In this document: in pieces, positions 9,525 to 18,254 of the stretch
How the letters are laid out: the number at the start of each line of letters is the position of its first letter
Position numbering within the stretch: the first letter of the stretch is position 1
NCBI RefSeq assembly: GCF_002307475.1
Contig: NZ_NTMH01000032.1
Coordinates: forward strand, 124,001 to 188,000
Source of the DNA: Pantoea allii
Lineage (GTDB): Bacteria; Pseudomonadota; Gammaproteobacteria; Enterobacterales; Enterobacteriaceae
Length of the DNA stretch: 64,000 nt
Reading direction: 5' to 3'
Notes under the pieces: model-generated
Databases searched by the model: none
What the model saw: only the letters and a program-made list of their open reading frames with translations
Told to the model about the DNA's origin: nothing
Position numbers and translations under genes: made by a program

Positions 9525-10612
9525 GCGACCTCTTTCTGCTCAATGCCGATGTGCTGGCGGGTTTTCATTAATGGCTGGATGTAACGACCAAAGTTTTCGA
9601 TACCGTTGACGAAATCGTCGAAGGTCAGCAGCACGCCGCCTGCGCCGGGAACCGTATCGATTTCATCGAGCATTCTGGCGACGCTGGCGTAAGAACCGAC
9701 CAGCGTGCCCATGTTGATATTGACCGCGGAAGTCGGATCGGCCATCTGGCGGACGTTGGTATCCGCACCGGATTTGGTGTCTTTACTGCTCTGGTCGGTG
9801 AGCCAGGAGAGCGCCTCGGCATCGGCTCCGGCTTTGTACAATTCCCATTTGGCACGGGCGGCATCGTCGGTTTCGTCGGCAATCACCATGAACAAAACGT
9901 AAGAGGAGACGTCGCGGTTTTCGGCTTCTGCCGCCGTTTTCATGCGCGCGGCGGTCGGCGCAAAAGCGGTGGGTGTGTTGACGCCTTTGCCGAAACAGAA
10001 GTTGAAGTCGGCGTGTTTGGCGGAGAACGCCATGCCTGCGTCGCTTTGCCCGGCGCAGATGACTTTCATTTGGCTTTGCGGACGCGGGCTGACGCGGCAG
10101 TCGTCCATTTTGAAGAATTCACCGTCGAGCGTGCAGTGGCCCGTGCCCCACAAGTCGCGCAGCACGCTGACATATTCGGTCAGGTAATCATAGCGGCGGC
10201 TGAAATAGTCATCGCCTGGCCACATGCCCATTTGCTCGTATTCCGGTTTCTGCCAGCCGGTGACGACGTTCACGCCGAACCGGCCATTGGAGATGGAATC
10301 AATAGTGGCAGCCATACGTGCAACGATTGCCGGTGGCATCACCAACGTAGCGGCAGTCGCGTAAAGCTGAATGCGGGAGGTCACGGCAGCCAGACCGGCC
10401 ATCAACGTGAACGATTCCATGTTGTGTTCCCAGAATTCAGTTTTACCGCCGAAGCCGCGCAGTTTGATCATCGAAAGCGCAAAATCGAAATGATAGTGCT
10501 CGGCTTTCTGCACAATGGTTTTGTTCAGTTCGAAGGTAGGTTTGTACTGCGGCGCAGTTTCTGAAATTAGCCAACCGTTGTTGCCGATAGGAATAAAGAC
10601 ACCGATTTTCAT
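9521..10612 (-). CDS. rutA: Pyrimidine monooxygenase RutA
   Basis: 363 aa, luciferase-like FMN-dependent monooxygenase that opens the uracil ring, the first step of the pathway. It starts [20 protein letters not shown] with a good GAGGTG ribosome site upstream. Conserved segments include [19 protein letters not shown] and [23 protein letters not shown]. It is first in the operon; the sigma-54 type promoter at 10736-10751 lies about 125 bases upstream, and rutR is transcribed away on the other strand. Confidence 0.96.
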   Translation of the reverse strand: MKIGVFIPIGNNGWLISETAPQYKPTFELNKTIVQKAEHYHFDFALSMIKLRGFGGKTEFWEHNMESFTLMAGLAAVTSRIQLYATAATLVMPPAIVARMAATIDSISNGRFGVNVVTGWQKPEYEQMGMWPGDDYFSRRYDYLTEYVSVLRDLWGTGHCTLDGEFFKMDDCRVSPRPQSQMKVICAGQSDAGMAFSAKHADFNFCFGKGVNTPTAFAPTAARMKTAAEAENRDVSSYVLFMVIADETDDAARAKWELYKAGADAEALSWLTDQSSKDTKSGADTNVRQMADPTSAVNINMGTLVGSYASVARMLDEIDTVPGAGGVLLTFDDFVNGIENFGRYIQPLMKTRQHIGIEQKEVA

Positions 10613-10735
10613 AGCTCACCTCGATTGAAAATAATAAGGACCACAACAAGGGCTTGCGAAAATATCTGCGCGGCTTAAGTGCGTCCTGCGGGTTACTGAT
10701 TGCACCGTGCTGAAATCTCCTGACGAGAGAACAAC

Positions 10736-10751
10736 TGCAAAGTGGATGCCA
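10736..10751 (-). promoter_or_regulatory. Sigma-54 (RpoN) promoter of the rut operon
   Basis: On the minus strand the sequence TGGCATCCACTTTGCA fits the -24/-12 consensus TGGCAC-N5-TTGCA, with GG and GC ten bases apart. It points toward rutA. The E. coli rut operon is switched on by NtrC under nitrogen limitation, so a sigma-54 promoter is expected here. Confidence 0.75.
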
Positions 10752-10822
10752 TGTTTTTAAAAGTGTTTATTTTCATTAGGTTAAAGCGGAGTTTGATTTT
10801 TTTATGGAGCAGATGGTCTGTT

Positions 10823-10884
10823 TTGGACCACCTGTTCAAAAATAACTGCACATAAATCAGGCAGGATTGAGCGCAAATGGTGCA
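10823..10884. promoter_or_regulatory. Candidate RutR operator and NtrC site between rutA and rutR
   Basis: At 10823-10839, TTGGACCACCTGTTCAA is close to the RutR palindrome (TTGACCA-N2-TGGTCAA) with imperfect arms. At 10868-10884, TGAGCGCAAATGGTGCA matches the NtrC consensus at 13 of 17 bases, with one perfect half (TGGTGCA). Both lie upstream of the sigma-54 promoter on its activating side. This fits RutR repression and NtrC activation, but the matches were made by eye. Confidence 0.45.
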
Positions 10885-11011
10885 AATTTATTAAATAGTC
10901 GGTTAAGCGGGATCTTATTTCGCCGCTTTCATAAATGGCGTGCATGACGATAGTCGCCCCTATCCCTATTTGTTATGCTTTCCACCTTGATGTTTATGTC
11001 ATGGAGACGTT

Positions 11012-11701
11012 GTGAAGCCATTGGTCAAAAGCCCGGAATCTGCCGCCGGCGAAAGCAAGTCCCCTCAGGCAGCGTCGAAATCATTGACGCGCCGCTCGCG
11101 GGCGGTCGCCGCCAAACGTAGCGCTATCATGGCGGCTGCACTGGAATTTTTTTCGTTGTATGGCTTCCACGGCACCCGACTGGAGCAGGTAGCGGAACGT
11201 GCTGACGTCTCAAAAACCAATCTGTTTTATTACTTTCCCTCGAAAGAAGATTTATATATTGCGGTGCTGAAAGGGCTGCTGGATATCTGGTTAGCACCGC
11301 TTAAAGCATTGCAGTCCGATCAGCATCCACTGGAAGCCATACGCGAATATATCCGTCTGAAACTGTGCGTATCCCGTGACCATCCGCAGGCGTCGAGATT
11401 GTTTTGTCTGGAGATGGTGCAGGGCGCGCCACTGCTAAAACAGGAACTGGGTGGCAGCCTGAAAACGCTGGTGGAAGATAAATCGGATGTTATTCGCGGC
11501 TGGATTAAAGACGAGCTGATCGCACCGGTCGATCCGATGCAGCTGATTTTTATGCTGTGGGCAACTACGCAGCATTACGCGGATTTTGGCGTGCAGGTTG
11601 AGGCGATCACCGGTAAAACGCTCAGCGATCCGGTGTTTTTTGAACAAACGGTTAAGAGTGTTCAGGACATCATTATCAAAGGCATTCAGCTTCGGTCTTA
11701 A
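11012..11701 (+). CDS. rutR: TetR-family regulator RutR
   Basis: 229 aa from a GTG start; GGAGA lies upstream. An N-terminal TetR helix-turn-helix is at residues about 30-75 (ALEFFSLYGFHGTRLEQVAERADVSKTNLFYYFPSK), followed by the ligand-binding domain with RutR-typical segments (RLFCLEMVQGAPLL, WATTQHYADF). RutR responds to uracil and thymine and controls the divergent rut operon and pyrimidine synthesis genes. The N-terminus has a basic, low-complexity extension of about 25 residues. Confidence 0.94.
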   Translation: MKPLVKSPESAAGESKSPQAASKSLTRRSRAVAAKRSAIMAAALEFFSLYGFHGTRLEQVAERADVSKTNLFYYFPSKEDLYIAVLKGLLDIWLAPLKALQSDQHPLEAIREYIRLKLCVSRDHPQASRLFCLEMVQGAPLLKQELGGSLKTLVEDKSDVIRGWIKDELIAPVDPMQLIFMLWATTQHYADFGVQVEAITGKTLSDPVFFEQTVKSVQDIIIKGIQLRS

Positions 11702-11885
11702 AAGGACCATGCAGCAAAGCAGAACGGTCTGGTGGTAAATGAACGTGGGAATGAACACAACACAGGTTCACCGATCCCCCGTTCATATGTTCATTTACTC
11801 TCCCGGCCCCGCAGCTGCCAGAAAGACGCAGCACTGACAACGCGTAATAACCATTTTTACGTGATCAGAACTGCTTTTCTGACGT

Positions 11886-12641
11886 TTACGCATTCATCAT
11901 ATTCGACACGCCGGAGTCCCTCAGAACCCGACGCAAGAAATCCTGGGTGCGTGCTTCCTGAGGACGCAGCAAGACCTGTTCGGCTTGCCCCTGTTCCACA
12001 ATTTGACCGCTATGCAGGAAACAAACGCGATCCGCGACCTCTCGTGCAAATTGCATCTCGTGTGTGACAACGATCATTGTCATGCCTTGTTGTGCCAGAT
12101 TACGCATAACCTGCAACACTTCACCGACCAGTTCGGGGTCCAGGGCGGAGGTGGGTTCGTCAAAAAGAATTGCTTTGGGCTGTAGCGCCAGTGTTCGGGC
12201 AATGGCCACACGTTGCTGCTGACCACCTGAAAGTTGCGCAGGCCACGCGGAAACCTTGTCTGCCAGCCCTACTCTTTCCAGCAATTCTCTCGCGCGTTTT
12301 TCTGCGGCATTGCGTGATTCGCCATTAACGTAAATCGGGCCTTCCATTACGTTCTCAAGCACATTGCGATGGGGAAAGAGATTAAAGCGCTGAAAAACCA
12401 TACCTATCTGGCGTCGGAGCAAATTGATATTTTTGCTTTTATTATCAACATGCTGACCGAGAACGCGAATTTGACCGTTTTCATACGTCTCAAGCCCGTT
12501 TATACAGCGCAGCACCGTGGACTTCCCGGAGCCTGAAGGTCCAACCAGACAGACCACTTCGCCCTCTTCGACGCGAAAACTGACCCCTTTAAGCACTTCT
12601 ACTGAGCCAAAGCGCTTATGAACATCAATAATTTCAATCAT
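11886..12641 (-). CDS. Polar amino acid ABC transporter, ATP-binding protein
   Basis: 251 aa from the ATG at 12641, preferred because GAGGAG is 6 bases upstream; the frame is open to 12671. It has Walker A (GPSGSGKS), the Q-loop, the signature LSGGQQQR, Walker B with DEPTSALD, and the switch His ([14 protein letters not shown]). This is the GlnQ/HisP type that powers uptake of polar amino acids or opines at the inner membrane. It starts just 1 base after the permease stop region, so the two are coupled. The partner binding protein is encoded divergently at 13566. Confidence 0.9.
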   Translation of the reverse strand: MIEIIDVHKRFGSVEVLKGVSFRVEEGEVVCLVGPSGSGKSTVLRCINGLETYENGQIRVLGQHVDNKSKNINLLRRQIGMVFQRFNLFPHRNVLENVMEGPIYVNGESRNAAEKRARELLERVGLADKVSAWPAQLSGGQQQRVAIARTLALQPKAILFDEPTSALDPELVGEVLQVMRNLAQQGMTMIVVTHEMQFAREVADRVCFLHSGQIVEQGQAEQVLLRPQEARTQDFLRRVLRDSGVSNMMNA

Positions 12642-12642
12642 C

Positions 12643-13293
12643 TCAGGCTCCTCTTTTCTGACGATTTTCAAGGTGTTTGGTAAAGGCCAGCAATGGCATG
12701 CATAACGTCAGGTAAAGTAACGCCACCAGGGTATATACCGTTGTGTTATCAAAGGTCGAGGCAGCAAGAAGCTGTCCCTGGCGTGTCATTTCGGTTACCG
12801 CGATCGTTGAAGCAAGAGCCGAATCTTTAAGCATCATCACCAAGGTGTTGCTGTAAGGCGGCAGTGCAACATGAAAGGCCTGAGGCAATATGACCCGCCG
12901 CATCGCTTTACTAAAACTCATTCCCATAGAACGTGCAGCTTCCAGTTGACCGCGATCCACGGATTCAATGCCAGAACGAAAGATCTCTGCGAGGAAGGTA
13001 GAAAAACAGAAAGCAATACCGATCACGCTGGCCTGAAAAGAGGTAAGGGTGATACCAATGTCGGGAAAAACGAAGTAGATGTAAAACAGCACCACAATCA
13101 TGGGCAACGCACGGGTGATGTTAATGATGACAGCGACAGGCCATGAAATGATTTTAAAAGGGCACATTTTTGCAGCAGCAAAGATCAGGCCGAGCGGCGT
13201 ACTGATAAGTAACGACAACAGTGTGATGTAGATTGTCATTTCAGCCCCTTTCAAGAGAAAAGGGAGATATACATGAATGCTGCTCCAGTCCAT
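12643..13293 (-). CDS. Polar amino acid ABC transporter, permease
   Basis: 216 aa, about five membrane segments of the HisM/GlnP family, with the EAA-loop [22 protein letters not shown] at about residues 135-156 (only its key part, EAA...G......I.LP, matters) that docks on the ATPase. Only one permease gene is present, so the transporter would be a homodimer. Transcribed leftward with the ATP-binding gene, from the region shared with the divergent binding-protein gene. Confidence 0.9.
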   Translation of the reverse strand: MDWSSIHVYLPFLLKGAEMTIYITLLSLLISTPLGLIFAAAKMCPFKIISWPVAVIINITRALPMIVVLFYIYFVFPDIGITLTSFQASVIGIAFCFSTFLAEIFRSGIESVDRGQLEAARSMGMSFSKAMRRVILPQAFHVALPPYSNTLVMMLKDSALASTIAVTEMTRQGQLLAASTFDNTTVYTLVALLYLTLCMPLLAFTKHLENRQKRGA

Positions 13294-13498
13294 TATGCGC
13301 TCCAGCCGGTGTTAGGTGGCATGCTAAAAATTCATTTTAATGAATATTCCCCCGTTAAATACTGTCAAACTTTTCCTCTCATGGCGTCATAGCATTAACT
13401 TATTTGTACGACAACCTTCATTTAAGATCGCTTATAGTCGCAAATCAAAGGGTTTGATGCTCATTTGTGAGGGGGGGTTTTTTTTAGAAAAGAAATGA

Positions 13499-13529
13499 TT
13501 GACAGCAGGATAATTAATTTCATTATATT
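13499..13529 (+). promoter_or_regulatory. Likely sigma-70 promoter for the binding-protein operon
   Basis: TTGACA at 13499-13504 is followed after 17 bases by ATTATA (or TATATT after 19), 37-60 bases before the ATG at 13566. The region just upstream holds a G8 run followed by T8 near 13470. The XRE-cupin regulator encoded two genes downstream is a natural candidate to bind here, by inference. Confidence 0.5.
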
Positions 13530-13565
13530 GAAGTTAATGGTCCCCGTTTTAAGCAGGAGTGCGTC

Positions 13566-14318
13566 ATGTCTAACCGATCGTGCGTAAGTGTGGCTTTGTT
13601 GTTTGCCGCATTAGGCTTCACTTGCAGTGTTAATGCGGCGTTGTTGACGGCGGGCTCCCCGCCATCCAGTGCGCCAACGACCTTTCTGGATACAAAAACG
13701 GGAAAAATCGAAGGATTCATGCCCGATGTCGCCGCCGAAGTGGCCAGGCGTCAGCATCTGGAGATTAATTTTAGCGCTGTGCCCTTCTCCACCCTTATTC
13801 AGTCTGTTATTGCAGGCAAAATTGACATGATCGTGGCGGGAATGACACCGACGCCAGAGCGGGAAAAACGCATCTCCTTTTCTCAGCCGGTGACTGCATT
13901 TGGGCCTGGACTCGTCGTGCGTGATGACAATAAAAAAACCTACCATTCGCAACAAGATCTTAAGGACGAAATCGTGGGTACTATGACAGGCACTGACTAC
14001 ACGCAAAGCCTTATAAAAAGCGGCATTGCTAAAGAAGTCAAAGTCTACGATAGCCCTTCAGATATGATGCGCGATTTGTCACTGGGTCGTATCGCGGCAG
14101 GCATGAATGATTATCCTATTTTGAAAGTTCAGGAAAAAACCGGATCTTTTAAAGGTATGCATGTTGTAGATGATTATAAACCCGAGCATATTTCGCCCAT
14201 GGCGTTTGGTGTGAAAAAAGGCAACGATAAGCTGCTTGCCGATATTAATAACGCGCTGACAGCAATGAAAGCAGATGGGTCACTGCAAAAAATTAAAGCT
14301 AAATGGGGAATGCCCTGA
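13566..14318 (+). CDS. Periplasmic amino acid (or opine) binding protein of ABC transporter
   Basis: 250 aa with a signal peptide (residues 1-24, ending VNAA) and the family 3 solute-binding fold: the domain swaps include GFMPDVAAEVARR, MIVAGMTPTPEREKRISFSQP and DYTQSLIKSG. The Thr/Arg pattern TPTPEREKRI is that of the alpha-amino-binding site in polar amino acid receptors. It lies back to back with the permease and ATPase genes and leads an operon with a regulator and an FAD oxidoreductase. The exact ligand is not known. Confidence 0.88.
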   Translation: MSNRSCVSVALLFAALGFTCSVNAALLTAGSPPSSAPTTFLDTKTGKIEGFMPDVAAEVARRQHLEINFSAVPFSTLIQSVIAGKIDMIVAGMTPTPEREKRISFSQPVTAFGPGLVVRDDNKKTYHSQQDLKDEIVGTMTGTDYTQSLIKSGIAKEVKVYDSPSDMMRDLSLGRIAAGMNDYPILKVQEKTGSFKGMHVVDDYKPEHISPMAFGVKKGNDKLLADINNALTAMKADGSLQKIKAKWGMP

Positions 14319-14363
14319 TCGCGCTTTCACACAGGGACGCGACAAACCTTAAGGAGCATGGTT

Positions 14364-14969
14364 ATGAAAACAGCGGTAATGCACGCAGAGGAGCTGAGTG
14401 CAGCAGAGGCTAACATTGGTATACGTTTAAAATTAATTCGTAAGTCTCGTAGCATGACGATCAAAGAGCTGGCGCAACAGGCTAATGTGTCAGCGGGCGC
14501 AATTAGCCAGATTGAACGTAATCTGGCTAACCCTACGATACGCGTTCTGGAGCAACTTCGTGTGGTCTTAGATGTGCCACTGACAGCCTTCCTTGAACAA
14601 GATGACGTAATGCGGCCGGGCGCAGAGCATTACGTGCGACGCAGGCATGAGCGGCCGCACTTTCATGTTGGCAAACTGGGGATAACTAAAGAGATGTTAT
14701 CGCCCTCAGGCGAACACGATATTCAGTTTATGTATATCAGTATTCCTCCGCGCACACGTTCAGAAGAGATGCTGACAGGCACGGGTGAAAAAGCAGGTGT
14801 AGTAATGGAAGGTAAACTTACCCTTGAAGTAGAGGGGGGGAAAACCTTAATCGAAGCGGGTGACAGTTTTCAGTTTAAAAGCCATCTCCCGCATAATATT
14901 TTCAACGATAGCGACACAGAAGCCCGTGTATTGTGGATTATGCATATTCCGCCGCGACATCATATCTGA
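14364..14969 (+). CDS. XRE-family regulator with C-terminal cupin domain
   Basis: 201 aa from the ATG at 14364, 8 bases after AAGGAG; an ATG at 14358 is too close to that site. An N-terminal helix-turn-helix (residues about 15-70, TIKELAQQANVSAGAISQIERNLANPT) is followed by a cupin ligand domain (about 115-195; GEKAGVVMEGKLTLEVEGGKT, AGDSFQF). Such proteins usually sense the transported amino acid or amine. It lies between the binding-protein gene and the oxidoreductase, so it probably controls both sides of the divergent locus. Confidence 0.88.
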   Translation: MKTAVMHAEELSAAEANIGIRLKLIRKSRSMTIKELAQQANVSAGAISQIERNLANPTIRVLEQLRVVLDVPLTAFLEQDDVMRPGAEHYVRRRHERPHFHVGKLGITKEMLSPSGEHDIQFMYISIPPRTRSEEMLTGTGEKAGVVMEGKLTLEVEGGKTLIEAGDSFQFKSHLPHNIFNDSDTEARVLWIMHIPPRHHI

Positions 14970-14983
14970 AACAAGGTTAACCC

Positions 14984-16312
14984 ATGCGAATCAAGGTCGA
15001 TAGCGTCCATGACAGCTCCGTCTTCCCCACCACTGTCGATGTTGTTGTGATAGGCGGTGGCATTGTTGGTACGTCAACGGCCTATGAACTGGCGAAACAG
15101 GGCGTTTCAGTGGCCCTGTTTGAAAAAGGCGTTATTGCCGGTGAACAGTCTGGCCGGAACTGGGGCTGGGTGCGCCAGCAGAATCGTGACTTGTATGAAC
15201 TGCCTATGGCGATGCGCAGCCTACAGCGCTGGGATGAACTGAGTGCCGAAATCGGAATGGATCTTGGTTTCAGGCGCAGCGGCATTCTCTATGGCACAGT
15301 CAACGATGCTGATCTGGCGCGTTGGGAAACATGGGGTCAGCAAGCGAAGCAAATGGGCTTTACCAGTCATCTCTTATCTGCGCAGGAAGCTCAGGCACGG
15401 ATTGGAGATAAAACGGCCTGGCGAGGCGGCGTGTGGTCACCTACCGATGGTCGCGCGGAACCTTCGCAGGCAGCACCGGCCATCGCTCGCGGTGCGCAAA
15501 ATTTGGGTGCCAGCATATTTCAGCACTGCGCGGTGCGCGCACTGGACATTAGTGCGGGCCGGGTCTCAGGTGTATGGACAGAACGCGGGCGGGTAAACGC
15601 CAGCCGGGTTATCTGTTGTGGTGGAGCATGGAGTTCACGTTTTTGCAGACAATATGGCATTGAACTCCCAGCAGCGAATATTTTGGGCACGGTGTTCAAA
15701 ACGACCGCTGCGCCTGAAGTGGTGAAAGGATGTCTGAGCACACCTAACCTTTGCCTTCGCCGCCGTGAGGATGGCAGTTATACCGTTGCCGTGCCCGGTC
15801 TTGGACAAATTGATTTGGCACCGCAAAACATCCGTTATGCTGCAAAGTTCTATCCAATGTATCGCAGTAAAGTGGCTAAAAAGCTCAAGGTCCGGCTTAA
15901 CAGCTCGTTCTTTTCGGGCCCTGAAGCGGCTGGAAGCTGGCATCATGACAGCCGTTCACCGTTTGAAAAAATCCGTGTCCTTGATCCCAACCCGGATAAC
16001 AGCATCATTCGCAATGGTCTTGCGGAGTTGACCCGTTTATTTCCAGAATTGAATGGGATAAAAGTTGATTATGCCTGGGCGGGCTGGATTGACACCACAC
16101 CTGATTTAGTGCCCGTCATTGATGAGGTAAGTGCAATACCAGGGATGTTTATTGCTTCCGGCTTCAGTGGACATGGTTTCGCCATTGGTCCTGGCGCAGG
16201 GCTTTTGTGCGCACAATTGCTGACGAATAATCCCGTTTATACAGACATCGCACCTTATCGTCTTTCACGTTTCGAGAAAGGTAATGCGATTCGCGAACCG
16301 CAAATGATGTAA
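14984..16312 (+). CDS. FAD-dependent amino acid/opine-type oxidoreductase (DAO family)
   Basis: 442 aa. An N-terminal Rossmann motif (VVVIGGGIVGTSTAYELA, residues about 20-37) binds FAD, and the C-terminal DAO end (FSGHGFAIGPGAGLLCAQLL) closes the fold. It resembles D-amino acid dehydrogenase, glycine/sarcosine oxidase and opine oxidase subunits. It starts 14 bases after the regulator gene. With the transporter it suggests import and oxidative deamination of an amino compound; substrate unknown. No second oxidase subunit is nearby, arguing against a classical heteromeric opine oxidase. Confidence 0.85.
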   Translation: MRIKVDSVHDSSVFPTTVDVVVIGGGIVGTSTAYELAKQGVSVALFEKGVIAGEQSGRNWGWVRQQNRDLYELPMAMRSLQRWDELSAEIGMDLGFRRSGILYGTVNDADLARWETWGQQAKQMGFTSHLLSAQEAQARIGDKTAWRGGVWSPTDGRAEPSQAAPAIARGAQNLGASIFQHCAVRALDISAGRVSGVWTERGRVNASRVICCGGAWSSRFCRQYGIELPAANILGTVFKTTAAPEVVKGCLSTPNLCLRRREDGSYTVAVPGLGQIDLAPQNIRYAAKFYPMYRSKVAKKLKVRLNSSFFSGPEAAGSWHHDSRSPFEKIRVLDPNPDNSIIRNGLAELTRLFPELNGIKVDYAWAGWIDTTPDLVPVIDEVSAIPGMFIASGFSGHGFAIGPGAGLLCAQLLTNNPVYTDIAPYRLSRFEKGNAIREPQMM

Positions 16313-16526
16313 TTCAGCGGCGGTGAGTGGCCCATTAGTGGGTTATCTGAGCGGTCTTTTTCAGGCAATCAGTGAGTGTTTCAATGATTGCCTTGAAGGG
16401 AAGATAATTCGCACGGACCCGCAAAATCACCTTATCGCCGTCGCCCTATCCACTTAGCGAGAAAGACGGCGTTTGACGCTTATCTTCACCGCCATGCCTG
16501 AAAAAATGAGCCGTCATCTTGTATCG

Positions 16527-16751
16527 CTATGCATCGCTCTTTTGATACATAGAAAAAAAGCGATTGTCGATGCTTTCGCGGAAAAACGCGTCCTGATCGA
16601 CGGCTGCACAGAATCCCTGATAGGTATGGGCCGGAACAGCAAGCCAGCGTCGGCACGTACCGTTGCGGTACTCAAGTTCCAGCACCCCAGACGTCGGATC
16701 GAATCCCGCACTGCGAAATAATGTTGAAGAGTTGATATCGTGTCGTTTCAT
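16527..16751 (-). CDS. KTSC domain protein
   Basis: 74 aa. It matches the small KTSC family by the pattern FRSAGFDPTSGVLELEYRNG, then YQGFCAAVDQDAFF. In this family the C-terminal part usually contains a Lys-Thr-Ser-Cys motif, but here the tail is YQKSDA, so the namesake motif is altered. Function is unknown, though fusions to lysyl-tRNA-synthetase-like proteins exist. It stands alone, facing away from the toxin-antitoxin operon. Confidence 0.7.
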   Translation of the reverse strand: MKRHDINSSTLFRSAGFDPTSGVLELEYRNGTCRRWLAVPAHTYQGFCAAVDQDAFFRESIDNRFFSMYQKSDA

Positions 16752-17142
16752 AACGGATAGTCCCTATCGGTTGAACCCAGCGCCTGCACTACTAAGAGCG
16801 GCAATATATCACAGTCACCGACAATCTTTCGTCACGGTGACTATCCTGTCATGGCAAAAGTCATGCGAAACAGCGAGAGACAGCACAGAGTGCCGCTTAC
16901 CTGTGATGATGACGTTCAGCTGACCGACCTGTTTGTCGTCAGCCGCATGCAGACAGGCGACTTCGGCTGTTATCGCCCCTGTTCATCCCTCTTACTGCGC
17001 ATGTCCCTTTCTTCTGTCAGCTGTTGACCACAGAATGCCAGATCAAAACCAGAGGATGTGTTGCTTACCCTCCCCGTTTTCTCCGCCAATAAAAGAATAA
17101 ACCGGGTTTATTTTCTAAATATGACAGCGCAAAAATGGTGCA
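16752..17142. other. Intergenic, nothing recognised
   Basis: About 390 bases upstream of the toxin-antitoxin operon. I see no gene, repeat or RNA that I can support. Several stop codons in all frames. Confidence 0.5.
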
Positions 17143-17185
17143 TTGAACCCTATCGCCATTTGGCTATAATCAAATAACCAAATGG
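17143..17185 (+). promoter_or_regulatory. Promoter and palindromic operator of the RES-Xre toxin-antitoxin operon
   Basis: -35 TTGAAC (17143-17148), 16-base spacer, -10 TATAAT (17165-17170). The -10 lies inside a perfect inverted repeat, CCATTTGG (17156-17163) and CCAAATGG (17178-17185), separated by 14 bases. The right arm overlaps the ribosome site (GGAGGTGA, 17184-17191). This is the expected design for self-repression by an Xre antitoxin: bound protein would cover the -10 element. Confidence 0.75.
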
Positions 17186-17193
17186 AGGTGATC

Positions 17194-17637
17194 ATGAAAC
17201 AATTCACATTACCCGCATCCGCGGCAGAACCCGATCGCCTGTGGCAGTTTGCCGGTCTGAGCAGTGCGGACGGCGTTGTGCTGATGGATCAAATCGATGA
17301 TGGCCTTGACGGTACGGTCGCCAGTCGCATTGTCACGTGGGCGCAAATTTCTCAGGCAGAGCTGCGCCGGATGACCGGCATCGCCGGCTCGACATTTACT
17401 CGTAGCGTAAAGAGTCGCTTCACTGCAGAACAGAGCGAACGGCTGGTGCGATTTATTCGCGTGATGGATCGTGCCGTGGAGCTGTTTGAGGGCGATAAAG
17501 AAAAAGCACGCCAGTGGCTCAATGAGCCTGCACGCGCGTTGGGCAATAAAAAACCGGCCGATCTGGTGGCGTCTGAAACCGGGGCTTATGAAGTATTGAA
17601 ACTCATTACCCGACTCGAACACGGTGTTTATTCGTGA
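17194..17637 (+). CDS. Xre/ParS/MbcA-type antitoxin (DUF2384 family)
   Basis: 147 aa from the ATG at 17194, set by GGAGGTGA just upstream; an ATG at 17182 lies inside the operator. The N-terminal helix-turn-helix part is at about residues 45-80 (AELRRMTGIAGSTFTRSVKSRF), and the C-terminal Xre-MbcA-ParS domain has the typical AREWLNEP-like stretch (ARQWLNEPARALGNKKPADLV). It binds and neutralises the RES toxin encoded next, and represses the operon. Its stop overlaps the toxin start. Confidence 0.9.
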   Translation: MKQFTLPASAAEPDRLWQFAGLSSADGVVLMDQIDDGLDGTVASRIVTWAQISQAELRRMTGIAGSTFTRSVKSRFTAEQSERLVRFIRVMDRAVELFEGDKEKARQWLNEPARALGNKKPADLVASETGAYEVLKLITRLEHGVYS

Positions 17638-18095
17638 AGCTCTACCGCATGACTAAGACGCGTTATCTGGGATCGGCCTGGAGTGGTTTTGGTGCGCGTG
17701 AAGGTGGCGGTCGCTGGAACAGCGTCGGTGTGTCGATGGTTTATGCTTCTGAAACGGCCTCGCTGACCATGCTGGAGACGCTGATCCATCTGCAAAGCGC
17801 CAGCGTGCTGGACTCTTTTACACTCCTGAGTATAGAGGTTCCCGATCGACTGATTGAGTGGGTTGATATCAATCAGCTACCCGCCGACTGGGCTGCACCG
17901 GAAGGGCCTGCTGCACTGCGCCTGTTCGGTGATGCCTGGGTACAAAGTGGTGGTTCCGTGGCATTACGCGTGCCTAGCGCCCTCTCGCCGGTGGAATCAA
18001 ACTATCTGCTTAATCCTGAACATCCCGCGTTCAATGCGATTGTTAAGCAGGCCCGCGACATCCCCTTCCGGTTTGACGCACGCTTTTTGCGGTAG
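17634..18095 (+). CDS. RES-domain toxin (NAD+ degrading)
   Basis: 153 aa from a GTG start that overlaps the antitoxin stop by 4 bases. It begins MKLYRMTKTRYLGSAWSGFGAREGGGRWN, carrying the R and the GGRWN motif, then YASETASLTMLE and a C-terminal SVALRVPSALSP segment: the Arg-Glu-Ser pattern that names the domain. Known members (MbcT, Pseudomonas Res) degrade or phosphorolyse NAD+ in the cytosol. Intact, so presumably active. Confidence 0.9.
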   Translation: MKLYRMTKTRYLGSAWSGFGAREGGGRWNSVGVSMVYASETASLTMLETLIHLQSASVLDSFTLLSIEVPDRLIEWVDINQLPADWAAPEGPAALRLFGDAWVQSGGSVALRVPSALSPVESNYLLNPEHPAFNAIVKQARDIPFRFDARFLR

Positions 18096-18216
18096 CGCTG
18101 AACCGCTGCAGGTAAAACGCCTGTAAAATTAACACTCTCTATCTCTGTCATTCCCGGTCACTTCTGACCGAGCGTTTTAAAATAAGCGTCCAGATCAGGG
18201 GAATTAATACCTGACA

Positions 18217-18254
18217 GGGGGCAGTTTGGATATCGAAAATTATTGTACGTTAAG
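18217..18254 (+). repeat. 38-bp Tn3-family terminal inverted repeat (copy 2)
   Basis: Starts GGGGGCAGTTTGG and ends ACGTTAAG, identical over 38 bases to the reverse complement at 4796-4833. Its interior side (right) leads straight into transposase tnpA remains on the minus strand, as in real Tn3-type elements where tnpA ends at the repeat. The five bases outside (TGACA, 18212-18216) do not match those beside copy 1 (TACTA), so there is no target duplication joining the two. Confidence 0.88.
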
